Below are positions 21,782 to 33,125 of a stretch of 64,000 bases of DNA, piece by piece. The stretch covers positions 1 through 64,000 of the forward strand of contig QWDQ01000051.1 of assembly GCA_003868215.1 (NCBI GenBank), written 5' to 3'. Position 1 is the stretch's first letter; every line of letters starts with the position of its first letter. Below the pieces are notes generated by a model, which worked only from the letters and a program-made list of their open reading frames with translations, did no database searches and had not been told where the DNA came from. The translations under genes and the position numbers were made by a program. The DNA is from Pseudophaeomoniella oleicola. Taxonomy: Eukaryota > Ascomycota > Eurotiomycetes > Phaeomoniellales > Phaeomoniellaceae.

Positions 21782-23266
21782 ATGGTCCATCGCGGTCCGG
21801 CAAAAGGATGTCAAAGATGCAAAGACCGTCACGTCAAGGCAAGCGGACCATCCAGACGGATTCGAATCACTTGCTGACCAATCCGGCAGTGTAGCCTCGA
21901 GCGACCGGCATGTAGACAATGCGTGAAGCTAGGGTTTACCTGCCCTGGTTATCGTCATGAGCTTGACGTGGTACTCAGGGATCAGACCGCGTCTGTCATC
22001 AGCCGCCACCAGAAGCGGAAACAGACAACGAAGTCTCCAATCTCGGCCAGATGCGCAAAAGCGCTGGCTCCCAATTTACCCAGAGAGATGACATGTAGCC
22101 TTGAGTCGCATGCATTGGGTCTCTTGTTCTCCGCAGGTGTGTTGATACCGGCAAGAGATTGGCGAACAAGCCACGGCCACCTGGATTTTCTCCAACCCCT
22201 CTACCAACGGGCACTTCCCGGCTCTCTCCTCGGATTGGCGACCTCGTGGCTGGCGGTGTTTCTGATAGGCGCCTGTAAGAGAGGCAGACCGTACCCTCTG
22301 GAGGACCATTTGAAGGCGAAGATCATTACAAGCCTTCGAGACGCCGTGGAGGATTCGACCACTAGTGTTAAAGACGAGACCTTGTCGGCTGTCGTTCTGG
22401 TAGCATACGGGGAATACCTACGGAGTCGAAGGTACCGAGTGGAGCCGAGCTTTATAATTCATCAAGAGGGTTCCGAGGCCTTGATCAGGAAGAGAGGATG
22501 CCTCAACTTCCGGACCGGTACATCTCTTGCCCTGTTCAATGCCGTTCGCCACAACGCCGTCAACATGTCACTCTCGGGCATAAGAATGATGAAGAATTGG
22601 GATCTGTGGAACCTTGACGGTGGCTTGCGTCAGCTGTGCGACTCATACACCCCGGCAACCGAACTAGATTCCTGTGCCGCGAGCCTGATCGCTCTCGAGA
22701 GCCAAGTAGAAAGCAGAGACTCGAATGCGGAGCATACCCTGTTGGAACAATGATCGACTCTGCTTGAACGATTGAGACGCTGGCAACATTGCGCCCCAGC
22801 CGAGTGGCTACCCCGACGGACAGTCCACGGCATGCTCCGCTATCCTTCTCCCGAAGTCCGTTATGTCTTCAATCAATGGTACCGACTTCAAGTGGCAACA
22901 AGCCATCTCATGAAAGAACGGACGATGAAAATACACACTATAGACATCCTGCGTCTAGAGTTTCTGCATGAACTGCAATGGATCAAAAACATCATTTATC
23001 CCGAAGACCCGAGTCTATGCGATCAAATCGATCCAGCGCAACAGCCACCCTACATCAACCAGTGGACCTCATTGCCCCCCGGCTCCCGCCTCTTTGATCG
23101 GACCCTCGAAAGGCTCGACTTGATCATATCGAGAGCCTTGGAAAGGTTGATCTTACCCACCGACGTGGCCGTGCGGTATTGGGAGACTTTGTCGTGGATG
23201 CGAGGAGACCGAGTATCTAACTGTGCGTCTGAGGAATTCCTCTCGACTTCGGCGAGAGATGATTGA
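21782..23266 (+). CDS. Zn2Cys6 transcription regulator with GC-AG intron and in-frame TGA
   Basis: Exon 1 (21782-21838) encodes MVHRGPAKGCQRCKDRHVK. A 51-base intron (21839-21889) starts GCAAGC instead of GT, has a TTGCTGACC branch and ends GGCAG. Exon 2 begins CSLERPACRQC and continues VKLGFTCPGYRHELD, completing the six cysteines (10, 13, 20, 27, 30, 37) of a binuclear zinc cluster. The frame then carries the usual fungal regulator segments (QEGSEALIRKRGCLNFRTG) to a TGA at 22751-22753. The same frame resumes immediately (LLERLRRWQHCAPAEWLPRR) to 23266, so a 477-codon gene is interrupted by one stop. Either a nonsense mutation, a sequencing error or read-through; no usable intron covers it. 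May regulate the divergent cyclase. Confidence 0.75.
21839..21889 (+). other. GC-AG intron inside the zinc cluster
   Basis: AAG-GCAAGC is the usual form of the rare GC 5' splice site. The intron splits the zinc cluster right before its third cysteine; without splicing the cluster is destroyed. Confidence 0.75.
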
Positions 23267-23342
23267 GATGATGCAGTAAAGTGAATCCCTTGAGATCTCT
23301 CTACATCAAGATATCTGCGGAGGCTTCACCGCGTGTCATAAG

Positions 23343-23417
23343 TACAACCAGGGAACATTAGTTTTTACCCAGGTTTTGCTTGGGGAGATGGGTAAAAACT
23401 AATGTTCCCTGGTTGTA
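23343..23417. repeat. Perfect 29-bp inverted repeat, minimal TA-flanked foldback
   Basis: The arms at 23343-23371 and 23389-23417 are identical reverse complements (29 of 29), separated by 17 bases. Each outer end is TA followed inward by CAACCAGGG, which is what a Tc1/mariner-type terminal repeat with a TA target duplication would look like. There is no coding capacity. It may be a pair of near-abutting terminal repeats (a MITE or deletion remnant), or a hairpin with a regulatory role downstream of the Zn2Cys6 gene. Confidence 0.75.
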
Positions 23418-24280
23418 GTTTACACGGTGATAGGAGTAAGCAGGTATTGCGCCGTCCGAGAACGATGAAATCCAAGGCTAAAGAAGACATAATTGGCATG
23501 AATTATCCAAGGGTAAGACGGATAGATGAGTCATCCAAGGGCTTGCACTTGAACCGCATCTTAAGTCGGGTGCAGGCGCAACAGAACAGGATACCGAAGG
23601 TTGCGAAATGAACACCTGCCTTTACCGCAGCAAGATGGGAATAATCATACCTAGGCAAGAGAGAGCAAGATCAACAGCTGCCATAAAATGATGACAAGTG
23701 ATGCGACTACATGAACGCGTCGTCATGTGAATGACTGTTCTCATTTCGCGTGACGTTACCAACACACGCCTACAAGCGACTGCCTCTTCCAACATCAGTG
23801 GGAGGCCAGTCGTCATACTGAAGCAGAAAACAGTGAAAAGTGTAGTATGTGTGGGCATATCGATCGGGAAACTGGGATAAAGCCAGTATCTCATGTCGTG
23901 TAGGTCTGAGGACACAGCTCGAACAGGAATTAAAAGACCGCCGTTTGTGATTCCTTTGTCTTGCATGATAACAGGAACCGAAGTAACGATAACAGACCCT
24001 TTGACGCATGGATGACCGAATGCGATTATATAGTTTGGTTCAATTGCTGATCCCATATGATCTTCGGTTGAAAGCGACGAGAAAGCAAAACAGGAAGATC
24101 CAGGGACTCGAGCCACGTCTTTCGGCCCACTGGGAAACTGCCAAGCAAGTCTGGAAAGATCTCTCCGTGGGTATACGGCAAAGGTGACGCAAACGTTATA
24201 GAAGCTATCGGGTAGTGGTCTACTATCGTAGTCCGTACGTACGCACTACGAGAAAGTTTCGGCTTTCGTTGGGACTAGAA

Positions 24281-26148
24281 TTATCTGATCGGGTCGACCT
24301 GTCCATGTTTGGGAGGGTTGCAACCAAAGCGACGAAAGGGAAAACAGCTTAAACAAAAACGGGGGCCTTTGACGGGTATTGCCTGTTACGCGAAAAGTTT
24401 TCATTGAAGCTTGAGCTCCGTTTCCTTGTTTGCATCGTGGTTCCATCTGTGTGAGGAAGTTTGGTAGACGGCGATCTAGAGGCGGCCATTGGAAACTCGC
24501 CGAGACAAGATGAGCCGATGACTAACGAGATCAACTTCTTTCAGGCTCGCAGCACCTGTCGAGCTCACTCCGAGTGTTCTGATGAGAAACAGAGATCATG
24601 ATCTGCCGGGGAAGGTGGGCGAGTCCCAAATCAGCGATCGTGAGTAGCTAGAAAGGAGTACAGGCATGACGCACGCCTCGACGCATGATAATCAGCAAGG
24701 ATAGAAAAGGATAGGCCAGCGGCTGATCTGGAGGATGAGAGTTATCTGATCGTGATGCTCGATATGATTTGCTACGTAGTAGAATGTTGGCAGAGTTGAG
24801 TAATTGATTAATTACAATAGAAAATGATCGGGGAGAATTGCCTTGATCTGATAAGATTTGAATCAGATAAAACATTTCACTTTGCGCTTGGAATGTGCGA
24901 TGCCTTATTTAGGTCTAGTTCCGGCGCTATCAAGACGCCGGTCCGAACCAATTGTCCTTGGCGCGAATTCTTTTCTTTTTCCCTTTTTTTCCCTTTTTTT
25001 ATTATCTGATCAGATTCTGCATTCTGGTTGCTTGACCAGTTCTAGTGTACTTACTGCCTTATTGCTCATCCTATACACAAATCTGCTCAATCCAGAAGAA
25101 CGAAATGTGATACACTATACGATACTATACTGAATAGACTGTTTTGATGCGTTGTTTTTGTTTTGTTGCGATTTCGGCGTCAACCTCTGCCTCTCCTCTC
25201 CCCTCCTCTACCCTCCTCTACCCTCCTCTGCCTTACTCTCCAATTCCCGCCGAGCCGCACGTTCATGCTGTACAGTTGCTGTATCTATGGTACACATGAT
25301 GCTTGAATCCCTGCATGTCTTGATCTACAGTTGCATTACCGGATACCTACTGTCTACCCCTCCTTTGTCCCGCTGATCCCCAATCCCCTTTCGGCTCTGC
25401 AATGCATGATGCTTGCATCTGGAAGAACTGATTGAGCTACATCTGTATCGTGACAGGCATCTATAGACTCAGCGTTGTGTTTGTTTCTCCGAACACGATC
25501 GGATTGGCAAAGGCCAACACAGTACTGCCAAGAGAGAAGTGAAAGCACAGAAACAAGGGAAAAAGTGAAAAGCTTTGATCGAGATCACGAAGACCCAATA
25601 GTGTCGGAGCAATCCGGCTCCATCCTACATATTCGTAGTAGCGACTTGCACACGCAACCGAGTTATACTTTCGGGGGTGTGGTCAGGGCATCCATCGAAC
25701 CATCCTTCTCGACCAATCCTATCATTCGAACCGATCCAGTTCAGAACCAAGAGGGGCCGACTAAATCGATAACGAAATTATCTGATCCGCTCCATTCCCA
25801 GTCATATTGCTTCTTCTACCTTGTCCCCAAGAGCGTCAAGCTGTCTGGAGCTGTCTCGCCCGAGTTTGCCAATGAAACAGTAAGCTCTCCCCCGCTCTCG
25901 GAGTTACTCTGGTACCACGAGGTATTTGGGCCCTATGTAACAGCGACAGCCTGCCGGATACGTACAGTGAGTGATACATAGTGCAGGTGGTCTGTTCCGG
26001 CCCCATCTTGGAGCTCGGCAAGAGAAAATTTTTGATCAGATTATCTTAGGGCCGAAAAATACCTAGCAACTGTCGATCGCTTAAGTAGCTGCTCGTTGGC
26101 ATGCACGGTATATATTCTGCTCTTCCCTCCCTCACTATCTTATCTGAT
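24281..26148. promoter_or_regulatory. Cluster of seven ATCWGATAA iron-GATA sites
   Basis: Exact matches to ATCWGATAA on either strand lie at 24281-24289, 24742-24750, 24846-24854, 24862-24870, 25002-25010, 25778-25786 and 26140-26148. This nine-base word is the extended site of the fungal iron-sensing GATA repressors (SreA, SRE, Urbs1). One match is expected per ~65 kb by chance in random sequence, so seven in 1.9 kb is a strong enrichment; I noticed only two more elsewhere in the window (933 and 19710). The cluster leads into a siderophore-transporter gene, which fits repression in high iron. Confidence 0.8.
26109..26148 (+). promoter_or_regulatory. TATA-like box, CT tract and proximal GATA site
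   Basis: TATATATT at 26109-26116 is followed by a CT-rich tract (26119-26138) and an ATCAGATAA site (26140-26148, minus orientation) only 37 bases before the ATG of the transporter. The order suggests a core promoter with the repressor site close to the transcription start. Confidence 0.5.
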
Positions 26149-26185
26149 CTGATTTGATCCTGGACATTCATCCCATCACTTCGTC

Positions 26186-28130
26186 ATGGGTGTCTTCGAG
26201 AATATCAGAGGTCGCCGGGACCACCGCGTTGCTCAAAGCTTTGCCCAGTCCGATGCCATCCCGGCAACGGATCCGGAGAAGGAACCCACACAGACTCCCA
26301 AGGACTTGCCGACGTCTGATAGCGACACCGATGCCTTGAGTTTGAGCGAGAGAAACGAGAAAGAGGTGCAAGCTCACCCAGATCAAGTCACCCCCGATGC
26401 GCTACCCGGTCAACAAAAGGCCGAGGCCGCTGCCATTGTCTGGTCCAAGAAGGCCGTATGGGCGACATACGCTTGGTGAGCATCGCTTTCATCTTCTCCT
26501 TAGACTCTTGACTGACCGATGGAAGGATCTGGGTGTGCTTCTTTATGCTTGCCTTGCAGCAGGGAATCGGTAACAATGTTATCGCCAACGCATATGCGAA
26601 CTTCGCGGATGCTCCCGCCATCAGCACAGCCACCGTGCTCGCATCCATCATCGGTGGTATCCTCAGGTTGCCCATTGCCAAAGTGCTCAATATCTGGGGC
26701 CGTGCCGAAGGTTTCACGTTCTTTGTCGGCGTCTACCTCCTCGGTATCATCGTCATCGCTTCCTGCAACGGCCCTAATGGGTACGCTGCCGGATACGTGT
26801 TGTACTGGATCGGCTACGATGCCATCTACTTCATCCTCGACATCTTCGTTGCCGATGTCTCCGGTCTACGCAACCGAGCCTTCGCGTTCGGGTTCGTCAG
26901 CATGCCCTTCATCTGCACGGCCTTCACTGCACCTCTGGCCGCCGCCTCGTTCCTGAACACGAGCAACTGGCGCTGGGCTTACGGCGCCTTCGCCATCATT
27001 ATGCCCTTCGTCTTCCTGCCACTGTCTGTCGTTTTCAAGTACTACCAGATCAAGGCCGAGAAGATGGGCGTCTTGCAGAAAGATGTCAGCGGCCGGACCG
27101 CGTTCCAGTCGCTCGTACACTACATTCACGAGTTTGATGGTATGTTCCACGGTCGCAAGTGTACGCTATCATGCATTGGCTAACCCCATGTCTAGTCGTC
27201 GGTGCGCTTATTCTCATCGCCGCCTTCGTGCTCTTCCTCCTCCCGTTCAGTTTGAATGGATCCAAGGGCACCCCCTACCACAGCGCCTCGTTCATCGCGA
27301 TGGTTGTCATTGGGTTCTGTCTCTTCTTCGTTTTCGCCGCCTGGGAGAAGTGGTTTGCCCGCGTGCACTTCATCCGATGGGAGCTCTTCAAGCAGCGTAC
27401 CATACTCGGTGCTTGCCTGCTTTCCGCCGTCCTATACGTCAGCTTTTACAACTGGGATCTCTACTACTACTCCTTCGTCATGGTCGTTTATAACCTGAAC
27501 CTGACCGAGACCGGTTACATGACCCAAATCTACAATGTCGGTTCTACCTTCTGGTCCGTCGTGTTCGGTGTCTGGATCCGTGCCACGAAGCATTTCAAAT
27601 ACACCTGCTTGTTCTTCGGTCTCCCCCTCATGTTCCTCGGTTCCGGCCTGCTGATCCACTTCCGGGGCTCGGACAGCGGCATCGGCTACCTTGTCATGTG
27701 CCAGATCTTCATCGCCTTTGCCGGCGGTACTCTCGTCATCGGTCAAGATATGGCCGTCATGGCAGCCGCCGACCGCGACGGTGTGCCGCTGATGCTGTCG
27801 CTTATCAACCTGAGCTCCAGCATTGGTGGTGCTATCGGCCAGTCTATCGGCGCTGCCATCTATAGAGGTACCTTCCAGAAGGCCCTCGTCAGCCGTCTCC
27901 CCGCAGACATGGTCTCACAGGCTACCACCATCAACCTCGGCGGTTACCTCGTCCAGATGGCCTACCCCGTTGGCAGCCAGACCAGAGATGCCATCAACTA
28001 CGCCTGGGGCCGTTCCCAAATGTGGGAATGTGTTGCCTCGACCGTCAGTTTGGTCGTTGCCATCCCTGCCATCGCCATGTGGAAGAACTACAACGTCAAC
28101 AAGCAACAGAACAAGGGTTATGTCATCTAA
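26186..28130 (+). CDS. Siderophore-iron transporter, MFS (MirB/Sit1-like), 612 residues
   Basis: Exons 26186-26475, 26526-27139 and 27196-28130 with introns of 50 and 56 bases (both GT-AG; the first has a CTGAC branch). The ~80-residue N-terminal tail is polar. It is followed by [19 protein letters not shown] and [15 protein letters not shown], then [21 protein letters not shown], a signature of the fungal siderophore H+ symporters. The two long hydrophobic halves give about 14 spans. [28 protein letters not shown] and [14 protein letters not shown] also fit this family. It should take up ferric siderophores at the plasma or vesicle membrane; which siderophore cannot be read from sequence. 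Regulation: see the GATA-site cluster upstream. No siderophore synthetase gene lies in the window. Confidence 0.85.
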
Positions 28131-29065
28131 ACTGGGACGTCTCTCACTGCTACAAGAGTCGAGCTGTCGTACGTTTGCATCACCTAGGTGCTGGACATTT
28201 CACTTTGCACAGTCTGTTGCTAGCTCTGTATCATACACCACAAACCTATACATAATAGATTAATACACTTTCATCAGAGTCACTTTTACGATTCTCGTAG
28301 ATCAACTTAACCCCTCCCCCCCCCCCTCTCTAATGAGCTCAACCTCCCCTCTACACCACACCTTATCTTCAATCCTCACTTATCCTCACACCACCAGTTA
28401 CACATCTACCCTCTCCCAAATCGTATTTTCCACATTCCCCATCACCCCGCCACCAAATCCCTTCCACCGATTCCTCCACAAGTCCGGCAAGCGGCCAAAC
28501 TCGAACAGCGAAATAGACATCTCGTGGGGGAAAAGACAAATACTTTTCTACTGTTACTATATACTATATACATCTCCACCTCCTCATTCCTTCCTTCATT
28601 TCCCATCCCATCCCATCCTAACCATATAGATCAGCAATCTCCAGATGATTAAATGAAATCAACGACGTACCGTATTGATATGTACATTAGGTAGGTACCT
28701 TGGTATATCATAGCATGTGTGTGTGTGCATATATATGTAAGTAATAATATATCTCAAAACAAGAGAAAGGTAGATGGATAGGGAGAGAGAGAGAGACACG
28801 TGAAATATATATTTATATATATATGATAGGTACCTATATAAGACAAATCCCTCCAAGCACCAACCCTCGTTCGTAGTTCCTAATTCGTAAGTAACCGTGA
28901 AGAATATATATATTCTATAGGTTAGGTATTGATTGCACAGATTGAGGAACATCATTTCCTATACATATCAACTGCGCTTCGGATCATCATCATCACCATC
29001 ACTGCAACATTCTCGTCGTCCGAACGGAGGAGAAGGAGTACGTATGACCCAACCCACTCACTTAT

Positions 29066-29104
<39 letters not shown>

Positions 29105-29365
29105 AGCATGTGGAATTGCTGCATAGGTACCGAGGAGGGGAGACTATTTGATGCGGATGAGGAGGAGGAGGAGGAGGAGAGTGCTTGGTAATAAAATAAT
29201 AATGCGTGCTCTAGTAAGGTCAATCGTAGGAGTGGGATATAGTATATTTTATACTTCATCAGTTCATTTGTACGTCGGAATTTTTATCAGTGTCACTGAT
29301 TGTGCCTATCAAGGATTCAGGCTCACTCCGATAATGTGCAAGTCCAAACGATACTAAGAAATTGA
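28131..29365. other. Intergenic stretch between convergent genes, simple repeats
   Basis: The region lies between the 3' ends of the transporter and the xylosidase. It holds CT- and AT-rich simple sequence, TA-rich tracts, an ACT run at about 29067-29104 and a GAG run at about 29157-29181. Frames here are artefacts of the simple repeats. Confidence 0.6.
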
Positions 29366-31747
29366 TCACCCCATGTTCGGCCTCTTTGGAAACTCATCCA
29401 ACATCATCTGACTTCCTACCAATTCGAAATCGACTGTTGCCTGCGTCGGCACATCAAGTAACAAAGTGTAGGTTCCCGGGAACAGGATCGCATTGCCGTG
29501 TTCGTCATACCTGGCCAAACTTCCGAGCGTGAGATTAAGCTGCGCTGTAGCGGACGCACCAGGCGAGATACCATGCAGCCGCTCGTAGGCCACCAGCTGC
29601 TTGATCGGGAATGGCGCAGGACCATACTCCCCAGACACGAAGGCTAAAGTGACAAAATCCGAGGTCGTGTTGCCTGTGTTCGAAACTTCAGCACTCACCG
29701 TTGTGAACGGACAAAGATCGAGGAAGGTTGAATTGCAACCGAGGTCGGAGATGCTGTAGCTGTCACTGCTTATGCTTGCGTTAATGGAGAAGTTGGTGTA
29801 GTGCAGTCCAAACCCAAAATCAACAACACTCTGATTGTACCACTTATACGTCCTGCCGGGATTTCCAGATGTAGCATTCGGTCGAAGGCTCATGTCTGTC
29901 ATTGGTACGTCAGCCACATATCCTGCCGGATACTGCGTCACAGGTAATCGACCGGCCGGTGCAGCATTCCCGGTAAGGATGTTCATCAGAGCGGTACCGC
30001 CGTCCTGACCGGGATATCCACCCCACACGATTGCTGAAATGTTTGGGTTGTTCAAGAACGGAGTGTCATCCAATTGATCCCCCATCTGCAACAATATCGT
30101 TGGTTTGCCCATTGCAGCCAGTTGTTCCGCGAGATCTATCTGCATGCCCATCCAATCGATATTGTATCGATCCATCCCCTCCGCTTCGATCGTTACGTCA
30201 ATACCGTCCGCAATGATAATGATGTCTGCCTGATCTGCGGCAGCCAGAGCTTCATCCCAGTCGTCTGTGGTAGGATCTGCCTGCCCACCGATCCCAGCAG
30301 CGTAATAGACCTCGAATCCGGCATGCGTGGCGGCATACAACGGCGAGTGTAAGTACGGAGCAACACCATTGTAATTTCCTTGCATCTGGGTGGTAGCGTT
30401 GGCCCAACTGCCGATCAGCGCAACCGAGACATTGGTACTCTTCAAGGGGAGTGTTCCGTCATTTTTCAAGAGGACGATCCCTTCCTCCGCCGCCTTGAGG
30501 GCTAGCTGTTGTGAAGAAGGTGTGGAGACATCGGCGAATGTCAAGGATCGATATGGCGTCGCGGAGGTGGGGTCGAAATAGCCAAGCTTGATCAATGCGG
30601 AGTAGAGCCTTATCACTGCCTGGTCAAGGACGGTCTCGTTGAAGAGACCTTGGCTGTAGGCATCTGGAAGATGTAGTTGATAGTATGTGCCACAGTTCAA
30701 GTCGGTCCCTGCAACTAGAGCGCCGGCAACCGCCTGTTCTCGGGTACTCGTGTAGTGATGAGGCATGAAGATGTTCTGTATCGCGTCGCAGTCCGAGGTG
30801 ACGTATTGGTCTACATCCGACCAACCCCAGTGCTCTCTCAAAATGTCTTGTAGTAGATACGGGTCGGAACAGGTGGGTACGCCATTGAGCGCATTGTAAG
30901 AGCACATCACGGATCTTGTACATGTCAGTCAGCTTTGTCCCGTCCTGTGTAGGCGCAAACATACCCCACGTTTGCATCTCGGGCGCAGGTTTGGAAACTC
31001 GGTAGATAGTATTCCACAAGTTCTTGGGTGTTCACCATCGCGTCGAATTGATAGCGATAATTGCCCATCCATGACTCAAGATCGTAGGCAGCGAAATGCT
31101 TGCAAGTTGCGACAACCTTCTTGATTGGAGGATCGTCACCGCCTTGCAGACCGTTGACCAGACTCTTGAGATAGGACGAGATATGGAAGGGATCTTCGCC
31201 GGGTGTTTCTTGACCTCTGCCCCATCTAGGGTCCTTGTAGGGGTTGATGTTGGGAGTCCAGTAATCCAATCCCGACCTGTTGGCGTTGTTGAAGGCACGT
31301 GCCTCGGTGCTGACAACACTTGCGATATCGTTAATCAGTTGGTCGTCAAAGGCTGCTCCCATAAGGATCGGCTGAGGGAATGATGTCGCATAAGAATAGT
31401 TTCCTGTGCCGGCAAAGCTGACGCCGGGTGATGATGCGACTCCATGCTAGTGGTCTGTCAGTACGTCGCCCAGCCAAACAGGTCTGATGCAAAACTACCA
31501 AAGCTTCCTGCCACCATTGATAGGCGGGTAAGCCCAGTCTGGGAACGCCCGGTGAATTGTTTCCTGTCAAGTTGATCTTCTCAGGCACCGTAAGAATAGC
31601 CACCAAGCCTTCGGCACGCGCTCTCACCGTCGCGTTGGTATCACAAACGGTGTTGTTTTTGAGCGGACCATTCACACAGTCGGGGAAGATATGTTGCGAC
31701 AGAGCGACACCGCTCAACGCGAGCACAGACAATATACAAGCTGCCAT
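29366..31747 (-). CDS. Secreted GH3 exo-beta-1,4-xylosidase, 759 residues
   Basis: Exons 31747-31499, 31446-30965 and 30914-29366; introns of 52 and 50 bases, sum 2280 bases. An N-terminal signal peptide (MAACILSVLALSGVALSQ) is followed by the GH3 domain: PRLGLPAYQWWQEALHGVA, PNINPYKDPRWGRGQETPGE, KHFAAYDLE, VMCSYNALNGVPTCS and QYVTSDCDAI, whose Asp near residue 284 is the expected nucleophile. The second alpha/beta domain starts near EEGIVLLKNDGTLPL and the C-terminal fibronectin-like domain carries SNTGNTTSDFVTLAF. Many N-glycosylation sites. The PRWGRGQE and SDCD forms are those of fungal xylosidases rather than beta-glucosidases. It would release xylose from xylo-oligosaccharides outside the cell. 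The ATG at 31747 is chosen because it begins the signal peptide. Confidence 0.85.
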
Positions 31748-33125
31748 TTTCCCTACCCTATAAGCTACGAAGGCAAATGAGACCACAATTGGTCAGGCCC
31801 TACCTACCTTTTTAAAGCTTCTTTGACCCATCCGTCCATCAATTGCCGGAGAGTGCGACGTCATCGAAGGCAAAGAACATTGGGGTAGCTGTACGGCATC
31901 TCGCATGCCCTGATCTTCTCACCGTAGCTTACCTCGCTCGCAGATATCCATTCCCGGGTCTTGCCTAGCCTCAATCGCGGATGAATAGATCTCGTGAGCG
32001 ACCTCCGGTGTTCGGATGAGTGTTGACGGTGGAAGGAGAAGCTGAACCTGACTTCGATCAGGCCATCTCGGTGTACCATAGTATCGAGAGCCCCTCATTT
32101 CCAAGGCCGATATACTGGAAGGACCGGGAGTTTTAACCTATCACCAAGTTCTTCCCCTGGAGAAAGCGCGGCTGACTATGGAAGAAACAGGCAAAGATGA
32201 GCATTGGAACCCTTTTCGACCTTTTGATGAGACGAGGAGAGAAGATGGAGAAGCGCGAAGTGCGTGGGACTCGTACTCCCCGCAAATTGAATTTAGCCTG
32301 AATTGTCTCCAGCGGGGCATAAAAACATACCCAGATTACCCAAATACCATAGCAACCCAGTACGTAGGAGTAATACCTAGGTACTCTGCCGTGTGTGTCT
32401 GGCGAGGTGGTCGATCTTCCGAGCTTCAGCGACAATGTTTGGATGAGAGTATTATAGGATATATAATTTATATGCTCCCGTGACTTGGTCTAAGCTTACA
32501 ATGATATTCAGGTTTTGAGGCAGTGAGGTGACCCCAGGACATTATTATTTCCTCCACAGAAACAGACAATACAGTATTACCTTAGTTTTCAGATATATTA
32601 CGCGATGCTAGGTATTGTGCACTGTATTTGATTATTACCTTATTCCAATACCTTCTTTACTGAGATATGTAATACTACGGTATTGAGTTGAATCACGATA
32701 CTCCCCCATATCCGTATTTTATATAACGATGAGAAAGATAGGCGGAGGAAAGAAAGAAGGGATTGGGTCATAAGTATGTTTAGGAGGAATGTATATGTAT
32801 AGGACTGCATTCTAACTAGGTACTCCATCTAAATCCTTCAAAATAAATACAAATCACACTGCTTGATATGTGCCTGAGCGTATATAATACAGGCTCTTGG
32901 CAAAAAGACAGGTACCAATACTTTTGAGAGATAATTTACCGAAACATGACCAACTTCACTTTTCCACCTCACTTTTCCACCTTCCTTTCGCCGTTCATCC
33001 TATACCAAATCAAACCCGAAATCCAATCCTCTATTCCATAACCTCTTTGCCTCTAACACCGTTGATGAGGACACCACCTTACCGACGACATATACGATTC
33101 ACTGCAGTGCAATTCGATGGGGTCG
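31748..33125. other. Upstream region of the xylosidase; intergenic
   Basis: No gene. It contains the XlnR- and CreA-type sites near 32278-32317 (separate entry). AT-rich DNA from 32480 to 32900 has nothing recognisable. Confidence 0.55.
32278..32317 (-). promoter_or_regulatory. XlnR-type site flanked by two CreA-type sites
   Basis: GGCTAAA, the site of the xylanolytic activator XlnR/Xyr1, reads on the minus strand at 32298-32292. GCGGGG, which fits the CreA consensus SYGGRG, lies 8 bases to one side (32278-32283, minus) and 13 bases to the other (32312-32317, plus). The group lies about 530-570 bases upstream of the xylosidase ATG. The words are short, so single matches mean little; the tight grouping ahead of a xylosidase is what supports it. 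Confidence 0.4.

Larger units (their letters stand above)
23267..26185. other. Long intergenic region with foldback and GATA-site cluster
   Basis: About 2.9 kb without a supportable gene. It holds a perfect foldback at 23343-23417 and seven ATCWGATAA sites between 24281 and 26148 (separate entries). The frames at 24116-23622 and 25475-25981 have no domain and the latter overlaps the regulatory sites; neither is called. The region is unusually long for a fungal promoter. Confidence 0.6.

Noticed and set aside
23622-24116. 164-residue minus ORF
   Set aside because: No domain, no introns, no ATG-context support; composition does not stand out from other frames in this tract.
25475-25981. 168-residue plus ORF upstream of the siderophore carrier
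   Set aside because: It has no domain and overlaps one of the GATA sites in the promoter tract; probably chance.
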